The notes under the pieces are model-generated. The model worked only from the letters and a program-made list of their open reading frames with translations, did no database searches and was not told where the DNA came from. The translations under genes and the position numbers were made by a program. This document shows positions 1 to 5,103 of a stretch of DNA of 5,103 nucleotides, in pieces. The stretch is from an uncultured Clostridia bacterium (GTDB taxonomy: Bacteria; Bacillota; Clostridia; Oscillospirales; Ruminococcaceae), in assembly GCA_947629275.1 (NCBI GenBank), contig CANRDG010000141.1, positions 1 through 5,103 on the forward strand. Direction: 5' to 3'. The stretch's first letter is position 1; every line of letters begins with the position of its first letter.

Positions 1-624
1 TACACCAAGCAGGAAGCTTTGGGGCTTATAATGAAAGCAGGCTTTTCAACTAACGAGCAGGTCACCAATTATTCCGGCAGAGGCGTCGGAATGGACGTTG
101 TGAACCAGAATCTTGAAAAGATAGGCGGTAAGCTCATAGTTGAATCCGAGATAGGCGTTGGCAGCAAGTTCATTATAAAAATACCGCTCTCGCTGTCAAT
201 AAACGACGTTATGCAGGTGGCAGTGGGCTGTATGGATCTTTCGGTGCCTATATCTTCGGTAAAAGAGATATTTAAGGCAGATATGAAAGATATTGTTTAT
301 GATACAAACGGCACGCAGCTTATAATGATACGCGGCAAGTGCTACCCCGTTATAAGCCTGCCAAAGTATTTCGGCGTTGAGAGCCGTGTCGGCAGTTTAG
401 ATGAGGGCATAATGATATTCTGCGAGGAGGAGCATAAGAGGGTGTGCCTGTTTGCAGATTCGCTGATAGGCGAGCAGCAGATAGTAACAAAGCCGTTTTC
501 GCCGATACTCGGGCAGTATAACCTTAATGAGAACGGGCTTTCGGGCTGTTCGATACTCGCTGACGGCAGCATGACGCTGATAGCGGACGTCGGCTGCATT
601 ATAAACAAAGTTTTCGGTAAATAA
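1..624 (+). CDS. cheA: Chemotaxis histidine kinase CheA, C-terminal part (5' truncated by window)
   Basis: The reading frame is open from base 1 to the TAA at 622-624, giving 207 codons; the start lies upstream of the window. CheA phosphorylates CheY and CheB under control of receptor arrays and acts on the cytoplasmic face of the membrane. The first ~65 residues are the end of the GHKL ATP-binding domain: the F-box region GFST (residues 14-17) and the G2 box GRGVGMDVV (26-34), followed by a GVGSKF turn (52-57) where many CheAs have GxGT. From about residue 66 comes the P5 regulatory domain, a CheW-like SH3 pair, with CYPVISLPKYFG, an ADSLIGEQQIV stretch and the closing ILADGSMTLIADV, all typical of CheA C-termini. 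The P1 (phospho-His), P2 and dimerisation domains would lie upstream and cannot be assessed. It is followed after 17 bp by cheW, its usual partner. Confidence 0.95.
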   Translation, partial: YTKQEALGLIMKAGFSTNEQVTNYSGRGVGMDVVNQNLEKIGGKLIVESEIGVGSKFIIKIPLSLSINDVMQVAVGCMDLSVPISSVKEIFKADMKDIVYDTNGTQLIMIRGKCYPVISLPKYFGVESRVGSLDEGIMIFCEEEHKRVCLFADSLIGEQQIVTKPFSPILGQYNLNENGLSGCSILADGSMTLIADVGCIINKVFGK

Positions 625-641
625 AGAAAGGGGCGATAACG

Positions 642-1067
642 GTGAGCAATACCTCTGAAAATGAGAATATACGCCTGCTTACTTTCAGCTGCGGTGACGA
701 AGAATATGCCATAGACATATCAATAGTTACGAATATTATAGAGATACCCGAAATAACCTTTGTGCCTATGCTGCCCGATTACATAAAAGGGCTTATAAAT
801 CTGCGCGGCAAGGCTATACCCGTTATTGATACGGCGTTAAGGTTTTACGGCGAGTGCGACGAGTACGACAGGCACAGCTGTATAATAGTTTACGAGATAA
901 AGGGCAGCTCACTGGGGCTTATAGTTCAGAGTGTGGGTGACGTTATAGATGTTTCAAACAGCTGTATAAGCGGCACGCCCGGCAAAAAAGGCTTTGTAAG
1001 CGCGGTGGTAAACACGGGCGACGGGCTATATAAACTTATCAGACCCGAAGAAATTGCGGAAGACTGA
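642..1067 (+). CDS. cheW: Chemotaxis coupling protein CheW (canonical copy)
   Basis: A 141-residue single-domain CheW, the usual family length. CheW links the P5 domain of CheA to the cytoplasmic tips of chemoreceptors. The diagnostic stretch GLINLRGKAIPVID is at residues 50-63; its Arg55 matches the conserved arginine of the coupling surface. The N-terminal FSCGDEEYAIDI (15-26) is the typical first strand pair, and a LIVQSVGDVIDV segment matches the 'VDxVxDV' part of the family. The GTG at 642 is chosen as start because GAAAGGGG (626-633) sits 8 nt upstream and no suitable ATG lies near the N-terminus. It sits between cheA and cheR with short gaps, so it is probably co-transcribed and made in proportion to CheA. 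Sixteen of its 20 Ile codons are ATA, a codon habit shared with its neighbours. Confidence 0.95.
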   Translation: MSNTSENENIRLLTFSCGDEEYAIDISIVTNIIEIPEITFVPMLPDYIKGLINLRGKAIPVIDTALRFYGECDEYDRHSCIIVYEIKGSSLGLIVQSVGDVIDVSNSCISGTPGKKGFVSAVVNTGDGLYKLIRPEEIAED

Positions 1068-1088
1068 CAGGCAAGGAGAGAAAGCGGT

Positions 1089-1889
1089 ATGGAAATAAGC
1101 CCTCAGGATTTTTTGAGACTTACGACATTTATCAAGTCAAAATACGGCATAGACCTTATAAACAAACAGCAGTTGGTGGAATACAGGCTGGCATACTATG
1201 TTGAGCAGAACGGCTATAAAAGCTTCGGCGACTTTCTCGATGCCGCGTTCAGCGACAAATCGGGAATGGAGATAGCCAACATCATAAACAAGCTGACTAC
1301 CAACCATACATATTTTAACCGCGAATCGGATCATTTTGATCACTTGGTGAAATATTTTCTGCCCAAAATGGAGAGGGAGAACACCACAAGACAGCTGTGT
1401 ATATGGAGCGCAGGCTGTTCATACGGCAACGAGCCTTACAACGTTGCGATGTTTATTGACGATTATTTCGGTTTCCGCAAATCAGCTTGGGACTGCAAGA
1501 TACTCGCTACCGATATATCGCTGAATGCTTTGGATATAGCAAAGCGAGGCGTGTTCACCGCAGAGTCTGTAAAAGAACTTCCCAAAGCGTGGCAGGATAA
1601 GTATTTCACAAGGCTGAAAGACGGCTCTTATCAGGTAGTGCCGAAAATACGGCAGGAAGTTGTTTTCAGGTATCATAACCTTATGGAACCCATAGCCTTT
1701 AAAAAGACTTTTGACCTGATACTCTGCCGAAACGTTATGATTTATTTTGACGAGCCTACAACAGAAAGGCTTTGCCAGAGATTTTATGAAAACATGAATC
1801 ATGATGCATTTTTGTATATAGGTCATACAGAATTTATAAACAACAAGAACTTTGACAGGGTGCGCCCTGCCATCTACAGAAAACCGTGA
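1089..1889 (+). CDS. cheR: Chemoreceptor glutamate methyltransferase CheR
   Basis: CheR transfers a methyl group from S-adenosylmethionine to glutamates of chemoreceptors, opposing CheB during adaptation. The product has 266 residues, slightly short for the family but complete. Residues 1-75 form the all-helical N-terminal domain. The TTNHTYFNRE motif (70-79) carries the conserved Arg78-Glu79. The SAM-binding loop is SAGCSYGNEPYNVAM (107-121). ATDIS (140-144) has Asp142 at the position expected to bind the ribose, LILCRNVMIYF (210-220) is the CheR motif of the methyltransferase core, and GHTEF (245-249) replaces the commoner GHSE. The SAM loop normally reads GCSTGEEPY; here Tyr and Asn replace Thr and the first Glu, while Glu115 is kept, so activity is probable. 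ATG 1089 follows AAGGAG at 1073-1078 with 10 nt spacing. It ends 25 bp before cheB. Confidence 0.95.
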   Translation: MEISPQDFLRLTTFIKSKYGIDLINKQQLVEYRLAYYVEQNGYKSFGDFLDAAFSDKSGMEIANIINKLTTNHTYFNRESDHFDHLVKYFLPKMERENTTRQLCIWSAGCSYGNEPYNVAMFIDDYFGFRKSAWDCKILATDISLNALDIAKRGVFTAESVKELPKAWQDKYFTRLKDGSYQVVPKIRQEVVFRYHNLMEPIAFKKTFDLILCRNVMIYFDEPTTERLCQRFYENMNHDAFLYIGHTEFINNKNFDRVRPAIYRKP

Positions 1890-1902
1890 TCTTGAAACAA
1901 AC

Positions 1903-1908
1903 AAGGAG
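1903..1908 (+). promoter_or_regulatory. Ribosome binding site fixing the cheB start
   Basis: AAGGAG lies 6 nt upstream of ATG 1915. The same frame is open back to a TTG at 1852 inside cheR, but that start would add 21 residues with no family match and overlap cheR by 38 nt. This site therefore supports ATG 1915. Confidence 0.8.
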
Positions 1909-1914
1909 AATATC

Positions 1915-2955
1915 ATGAACGGCAGCAAGAGCAGCAAAATAAGGGTGTTGCTGGTGGACGATTCCAAACTGTTCCGCGAGGTGGCTGCAAAGCTTATAAG
2001 CCACGACGACAGAATAGAAGTTATCGCCACGGCAGGCGACCCTTACGAAGCGCGAGACAAGATAATTGAATATAAGCCGGACGTTATGGTACTGGATATA
2101 GAAATGCCCAAAATGAACGGTATACGTTTTTTAGAGCAGCTGATACCGCAGTTTCCTTTGCCTGTGGTGATATGTTCTTCCACGCCGCTGAACGCCTTTG
2201 CTGCGCTGGAGGCGGGGGCGGTTGACTATGTATGTAAACCGCATATCACCAGCAGTGATGAACTTAATGCTTTTGCAGGTGAACTTATCGTGCGTATAAA
2301 GTCTGCAAACGCGGCTACCACCGTAAGAGCAGGGAGCGTTGTGTATAACGTTATGCACAGAAACCCTCTTAAAACGGCAAAAAACAGCAGGATAATAGCC
2401 ATAGGCGGCTCTACGGGCGCGACCGAAGCAGTGCCGAGGATACTTCGCGGATTTAATGCGGATACGCCGCCCGTGGTGGTGGTCGTGCATATGCCCGAAA
2501 ACTTTACCGCCATATACGCACAAAGACTGCGCCAGCAGTTCCCCGAGCTTGACATAATGGAAGCAAAACACGGCGAGTATATACATAACGGCAGCGTTGC
2601 TATAGCGGCAGGCAAAAGACATCTTAAAGTTTTCAAGGACGAGAACGGGTATTTTATCACATCTCTGGCAGGCAAAAAGGTGTCGGGTCACTGTCCGTCG
2701 GTAGACGTTATGTTTGAAAGCGTTGCGGCGTGCGGCAAGAAAAATGCCCTCGCGGTGCTGCTCACCGGTATGGGCAGCGACGGTGCGAACGGTCTTAAAA
2801 TGATAAAAGATGCAGGCGGATTTACAGTCGTGCAGGACGAGGAAAGCTGCGTTGTGTACGGTATGCCGAGGGTAGCGCTTGAAAAAGGCGCGGCGTGCAA
2901 ACAGGTGCAGCTTGACAGCATTGCCGAAACGCTTTTGCGGAAGATAAAGGAGTAA
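1915..2955 (+). CDS. cheB: Protein-glutamate methylesterase/deamidase CheB
   Basis: CheB removes methyl groups from receptor glutamates (and deamidates glutamines) when phosphorylated by CheA, providing the adaptation feedback. The product is 346 residues, the normal length. Residues 8-128 are a receiver domain: acidic pair Asp15-Asp16, phospho-acceptor Asp61 in VLDIEMPKMNG, the Ser/Thr cluster at 88-90 and Lys108 in VCKPH. A linker of about 30 residues leads to the esterase domain (158-346). Its catalytic triad is visible: Ser166 in IGGSTGAT, His192 in VVHMPENFT and Asp289 in LLTGMGSDGANG. The usual STGGT reads STGAT here (Ala169), and the Gln usually before HMP is Val191; both are conservative next to an intact triad. 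Its last codons carry the Shine-Dalgarno site of the next gene, which starts 3 bp after the stop, suggesting translational coupling. Confidence 0.95.
   Translation: MNGSKSSKIRVLLVDDSKLFREVAAKLISHDDRIEVIATAGDPYEARDKIIEYKPDVMVLDIEMPKMNGIRFLEQLIPQFPLPVVICSSTPLNAFAALEAGAVDYVCKPHITSSDELNAFAGELIVRIKSANAATTVRAGSVVYNVMHRNPLKTAKNSRIIAIGGSTGATEAVPRILRGFNADTPPVVVVVHMPENFTAIYAQRLRQQFPELDIMEAKHGEYIHNGSVAIAAGKRHLKVFKDENGYFITSLAGKKVSGHCPSVDVMFESVAACGKKNALAVLLTGMGSDGANGLKMIKDAGGFTVVQDEESCVVYGMPRVALEKGAACKQVQLDSIAETLLRKIKE
2946..2952 (+). promoter_or_regulatory. Ribosome binding site of second cheW-like gene, inside the cheB end
   Basis: AAAGGAG is formed by the last two sense codons of cheB (AAG GAG) plus the preceding base, 6 nt before ATG 2959. 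This places reinitiation of the second cheW-like gene directly behind cheB termination. Confidence 0.75.
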
Positions 2956-2958
2956 TAT

Positions 2959-3501
2959 ATGGGTAATATAGAAATAGTAAATAACTTTATGGACTTCGAC
3001 GACGATGAGCAGCAGCAGGAGACCGTTGAAACGACAAATATGCTGATGACAAAAGTCGGTGGAAAAGACTTTGCCATACCGTTTGAAAACGTCGTAAAGC
3101 TCTGTCAGGCAGGGGATATATATTCGGTGCCCGAGTTTCCCGACTATGTGCTGGGCTTTACAAAGGTCGATGAAGATAATTTCCCCGTTATAGACGCACG
3201 CCGCCGTTTTGGTATGCCGCCAAAAGATGATATGGACAGAAGATGTATAGTGGTAACGCAGGAAGACGGCATGAAGGTCGGTATACTGGTCGATGAAGCG
3301 GTCAAGATGAGAGTAACGCCTGTAGATGCCGTTACCCCTGCCGAAAAGATAAACGACGAAGCCTATACAAGATACGTAAAGGGAATGTTTCGGCGCACGG
3401 GCGGCAGTCTGTGCTATGTATTGAGCCCAAAGCTTATGTATTCGCTGACGTCGGGAAGTTTTCACGCCGCGGCAAAGTATAGGCTGAGGAAGAAAAAATA
3501 A
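2959..3501 (+). CDS. Divergent CheW-like coupling protein (second copy)
   Basis: A 180-residue protein with one CheW-like domain at about residues 25-165. It matches the cheW at 642-1067 in pattern: VGGKDFAIPFENV (33-45), PEFPDYVLGF (58-67), FPVIDARRRFG (75-85), CIVVTQEDGMKVGILVDEAV (96-115) and a final YVLSPKLM strand. It aligns without gaps from Tyr63 to Asp79 with Tyr47 to Asp63 of the first CheW. Within that block the canonical Asn-Leu-Arg-Gly is Lys-Val-Asp-Glu (69-72), so the conserved coupling Arg becomes Asp71. It also has an acidic, Gln-rich N-terminal leader (DFDDDEQQQE, 12-21) and a basic tail (KYRLRKKK), making it about 40 residues longer than typical CheW. It closes the che operon, 3 bp after cheB, and ends in tandem TAA TAA stops just before a terminator. 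It may be a specialised or regulatory CheW; a CheV is excluded because no receiver domain follows. Confidence 0.85.
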   Translation: MGNIEIVNNFMDFDDDEQQQETVETTNMLMTKVGGKDFAIPFENVVKLCQAGDIYSVPEFPDYVLGFTKVDEDNFPVIDARRRFGMPPKDDMDRRCIVVTQEDGMKVGILVDEAVKMRVTPVDAVTPAEKINDEAYTRYVKGMFRRTGGSLCYVLSPKLMYSLTSGSFHAAAKYRLRKKK

Positions 3502-3508
3502 TAAAACC

Positions 3509-3567
3509 TTCGCAGTTCCGCAGTTTTACAGTTGATGTAAAAAATTTGTCGGAGCTGCGGATTTTTT
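3509..3567 (+). terminator. Rho-independent terminator of the che operon
   Basis: TTCGCAGTTCCG (3509-3520) pairs with CGGAGCTGCGGA (3550-3561) as a 12-bp stem with two G-U pairs, followed at once by T6 (3562-3567). A second hairpin is nested in the loop: TTTTACA (3524-3530) with TGTAAAA (3536-3542), loop GTTGA. A competing 7-bp pairing, TCCGCAG (3517-3523) with CTGCGGA (3555-3561), uses the same right arm. An A4 run (3503-3506) before the stem could allow some termination in the other direction. It lies 7 nt after the stop of the last che gene. Confidence 0.85.
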
Positions 3568-3579
3568 GCCAAAACAAGC

Positions 3580-3608
3580 TTGACTTTTCCATAAAAATAT
3601 TATATAAT
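3580..3608 (+). promoter_or_regulatory. Near-consensus vegetative (sigma-A type) promoter for the ABC transporter operon
   Basis: TTGACT (3580-3585) and TATAAT (3603-3608) are separated by exactly 17 bp, so 11 of 12 consensus bases match at optimal spacing. Transcription would start near 3615, giving a leader of about 40 nt to the TTG start at 3655. It lies just after the che terminator, so the transporter genes are probably expressed separately and at a fair basal level. No riboswitch would fit in so short a leader. Confidence 0.85.
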
Positions 3609-3610
3609 AT
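3597..3610. repeat. 14-bp perfect AT-only palindrome overlapping the -10 box
   Basis: ATATTATATAATAT equals its own reverse complement and contains the TATAAT of the promoter. It could be an operator for a dimeric repressor, or simply a by-product of an AT-rich -10 region. It is made only of A and T, so chance symmetry is quite possible. Confidence 0.4.
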
Positions 3611-3638
3611 ATGACAGAAATTACCGAGATAAAATGGC

Positions 3639-3645
3639 AGGGAGG
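3639..3645 (+). promoter_or_regulatory. Ribosome binding site favouring the TTG start of the permease gene
   Basis: AGGGAGG lies 9 nt before TTG 3655. The in-frame ATG at 3634 lies upstream of this site, and its own upstream sequence (around GAG, 3626-3628) is weak. The site therefore argues for TTG 3655 as the true start and a product 7 residues shorter than the ATG form. Confidence 0.7.
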
Positions 3646-3654
3646 CGAAAGTCA

Positions 3655-4515
3655 TTGAGCTTAAGGAAGATATGGAGTACCGCGAGAACTGAATACGTAA
3701 AGTGGATAACCAATCCGCGAATGATAATATTCGGCGTAATGATAATATTTATATTTGACTATATCGTAACCCCGCTGAAAGGTATAGCGAAAGAGGTAGG
3801 CAAGCCGCTGGGCGTTATAGAGCCTTTTATAGCGATAGCCAACAGCGATATGATAATCGCCATAGTGCCGGCAGTGTTTCTGACGCTTATTTCAGACTTT
3901 CCAAGGACCGACGGCAATACGCTGTTTTTCCTTCAAAGAACGGGCAGAACGAACTGGCTGTTTGGTCAGGTGCTTTTTTCGGTAATGGCGATATTTACAT
4001 ATGTCGGAGCGCTGTTTGTGGGTGCTGTACTGCCTGTGCTGCCAAATTGCAGCTGGGCAAATGAATGGAGCGTTCCCGTAACGCAGTACGGCGAGATTTT
4101 CCCCGACAAGTCAGGCACATTTGCAAACTGCCTTATAACCGAAAAGCTTTATAATCAGCTGCCGCCCGTAAAGACTGCCGTGGTAAGCTATCTGCTGATA
4201 ATGTGCTATCTTTTGATACTTGCGCTTATAATGCTTATGTTCAACTGCCTTAAAGTAAAGATAATTGGGCTTTTGTCATCGGGCGCTGTGATAGCGTTCG
4301 GCTGTGCGCTCAATTACGCAAATGTTTCGGCAAAGTGGGTGCTGCCGATGTCTCACACAATAATATATCTGCATTATACAAAGTATTTCAGAGAACCCGT
4401 GTTCGATATGTGGAAAACCGTGCTGTACTTTTTGCTTGTGCCTGTCGGGCTTATATTTGTCAGCCTGATAGCGCTGTCGTTCACAGACTTTGAATCGGTA
4501 CAGGATATAGACTGA
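3655..4515 (+). CDS. ABC-2-like transporter permease, six membrane helices, substrate unknown
   Basis: A 286-residue integral membrane protein if started at TTG 3655 (293 residues from ATG 3634). Six hydrophobic stretches are visible, at about residues 23-39, 66-80, 102-126, 174-197, 203-222 and 254-275. The positively charged N-terminus (SLRKIWSTARTEYVKW) would lie in the cytoplasm, as in ABC-2 type exporters. Between helices 2 and 3 a polar segment contains DFPRTDGNTLFF and RTGRTNWLFGQ, resembling the cytoplasmic loop of small ABC-2 permeases that meets the ATPase. A loop of about 45 residues between helices 3 and 4 (130-173) should face outside and has two cysteines, Cys132 and Cys159. No signal peptide cleavage site or enzyme motif is seen. 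The ATPase gene follows after 16 bp, so the two very likely form one transporter. The role as permease is inferred from topology and this neighbour; I do not recognise a named family. Confidence 0.75.
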   Translation: MSLRKIWSTARTEYVKWITNPRMIIFGVMIIFIFDYIVTPLKGIAKEVGKPLGVIEPFIAIANSDMIIAIVPAVFLTLISDFPRTDGNTLFFLQRTGRTNWLFGQVLFSVMAIFTYVGALFVGAVLPVLPNCSWANEWSVPVTQYGEIFPDKSGTFANCLITEKLYNQLPPVKTAVVSYLLIMCYLLILALIMLMFNCLKVKIIGLLSSGAVIAFGCALNYANVSAKWVLPMSHTIIYLHYTKYFREPVFDMWKTVLYFLLVPVGLIFVSLIALSFTDFESVQDID

Positions 4516-4518
4516 CAT

Positions 4519-4523
4519 GGAGG
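4519..4523 (+). promoter_or_regulatory. Ribosome binding site fixing the ATPase start
   Basis: GGAGG lies 8 nt before ATG 4532. An in-frame ATG at 4517 overlaps this site and has no site of its own at proper distance, so ATG 4532 is preferred. Confidence 0.75.
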
Positions 4524-4531
4524 CGGAGAAA

Positions 4532-5103
4532 ATGTCTGAGATAATAGTTGTTGATAACGTGAGCCTTACGCTGAAGAAAACGCCGATACTCAAAAACGTA
4601 AGCGTAAGCTTTGAAGAGGGACTTATCCACGGTCTTATAGGAAGAAACGGCAGCGGCAAGACCATGCTGATGAAGTGTATATGCGGCTTCATACATACCA
4701 CAGCAGGCAGTATAAAGGTAGACGGCAAGACAGTCGGCGACGATGTTGACTTTCCGCCCGATGTGGGGCTTATAATAGAAACGCCCGGCTTTATACCCGG
4801 CTACAGCGGACTTAGGAACTTAAAGCTGCTTGCAGGTCTCAACAACAAGATAAGTACCGAAGATATACGAAACACCATGAAACAGGTAGGTCTTGACCCT
4901 GACCTGCGCAGAAGCGTGAAGAAGTATTCGCTGGGTATGCGGCAAAGGCTGGGGCTGGCGCAGGCGATAATGGAAGACCCAAAGCTGCTTATTCTTGACG
5001 AGCCGTTCAACGGGCTTGATAAGGACGGCGTAGGGGATATGAGAAAGTATCTGCTCGATTTGAAAGCAAAGGGCAAAACGATACTGATAGCTTCACATTC
5101 CGC
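4532..5103 (+). CDS. ABC transporter ATP-binding protein (3' truncated by window), E-loop type
   Basis: The frame stays open for 190 codons to the window end; the C-terminus is missing. This is the cytoplasmic ATPase that powers the membrane protein encoded just upstream. Motifs in order: Walker A GRNGSGKT (residues 37-44), signature YSLGMRQ (132-138), Walker B LLILDEP (152-158) with Glu157 as the catalytic base, D-loop GLD (161-163), and switch His189 in IASHS. At the Q-loop position the sequence is GLIIETPGF, with Glu83 instead of Gln. This E-loop is known from LanF-type lantibiotic immunity ATPases, and similar sequences occur in BcrA-like bacitracin-resistance ATPases. The single-domain layout with a separate small six-helix permease fits that exporter class, but the substrate is not shown. 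Codon use is like that of the che genes, so there is no sign of recent transfer. Confidence 0.95.
   Translation, partial: MSEIIVVDNVSLTLKKTPILKNVSVSFEEGLIHGLIGRNGSGKTMLMKCICGFIHTTAGSIKVDGKTVGDDVDFPPDVGLIIETPGFIPGYSGLRNLKLLAGLNNKISTEDIRNTMKQVGLDPDLRRSVKKYSLGMRQRLGLAQAIMEDPKLLILDEPFNGLDKDGVGDMRKYLLDLKAKGKTILIASHS

Noticed and set aside
23..34. TATAAT-like boxes within coding sequence, e.g. in CTTATAATG near 25-33 and again near 319-327
   Set aside because: They arise from the frequent Leu-Ile codon pair CTT ATA before AUG or AAT codons, and have no -35 box at suitable spacing.
1852..1914. Possible upstream TTG start for cheB
   Set aside because: It would overlap cheR by 38 nt and add residues without family match, while ATG 1915 has AAGGAG at 6 nt.
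1482..2030. 182-codon open frame on the - strand over the cheR end and cheB start
   Set aside because: It is antisense to cheR catalytic motifs and to the cheB receiver domain, and shows no recognisable protein pattern of its own.
2131..3465. 444-codon open frame on the - strand across cheB and the second cheW-like gene
   Set aside because: It is fully antisense to two well-supported genes, spans their junction, is rich in His, Cys, Arg and Tyr without any domain pattern, and has no convincing start context. Codon bias of the sense genes leaves this antisense frame free of stops.
3599..3627. Divergent - strand promoter from the palindromic -10 box
   Set aside because: The - strand also reads TATAAT, but no TTGACA-like box exists at the required distance and there is no - strand gene.
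3634..3654. ATG 3634 as start of the permease gene
   Set aside because: It is in frame, but the strong AGGGAGG site lies downstream of it and serves TTG 3655. It remains a possible alternative, changing only 7 residues.
1..5103. Search for CRISPR arrays, insertion sequences, tRNA/rRNA genes and long direct repeats
   Set aside because: None seen by eye; the window is almost wholly coding, and the only gap over 30 bp is 3502-3654, explained by a terminator, a promoter and a leader.

Overview
The window reads as the 3' part of a chemotaxis signalling operon followed by the 5' part of an unrelated-looking ABC transporter operon, all on the + strand. Both carry the same codon habits: mid-range GC with strongly AUA-biased isoleucine codons, purine-rich Shine-Dalgarno sites and some GTG/TTG starts. 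This points to a Gram-positive anaerobe of the Clostridia, most like the Ruminococcus / Eubacterium siraeum part of the Oscillospiraceae. The taxon is inferred from style, not from a marker gene.

Region 1 (1-3501) holds five tightly packed genes: the C-terminal part of the histidine kinase CheA (cut by the window edge), a standard CheW coupling protein, the receptor methyltransferase CheR, the receptor methylesterase CheB (response-regulator domain plus esterase domain), and a second, divergent CheW-like protein. The gaps are 17, 21, 25 and 3 bp and each gene has its own Shine-Dalgarno site, so one transcript is likely. CheA and CheW would form the receptor-kinase array. CheR and phosphorylated CheB would set receptor methylation and so adaptation. 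The last gene keeps the CheW fold pattern but has lost the conserved Asn-Leu-Arg-Gly stretch that typical CheW proteins use at their binding surface. No cheY, cheC, cheD, receptor or flagellar gene lies inside the window.

Region 2 (3502-3654) is an intergenic gap. It holds a strong hairpin with a T6 tract (terminator of the che operon), then a near-consensus vegetative promoter (TTGACT, 17 bp, TATAAT) whose -10 box lies in a perfect 14-bp palindrome.

Region 3 (3655-5103) encodes a six-helix ABC-2-like membrane protein, probably starting at TTG, and then the ATPase subunit of the same transporter, which runs off the window end. The ATPase has a Glu where most ABC ATPases have the Q-loop Gln, a feature described for the bacitracin/lantibiotic-resistance type. 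The substrate cannot be read from the sequence.

Nothing here is clearly a new system. The points most worth a second look are the divergent CheW paralogue and the E-loop ABC exporter.
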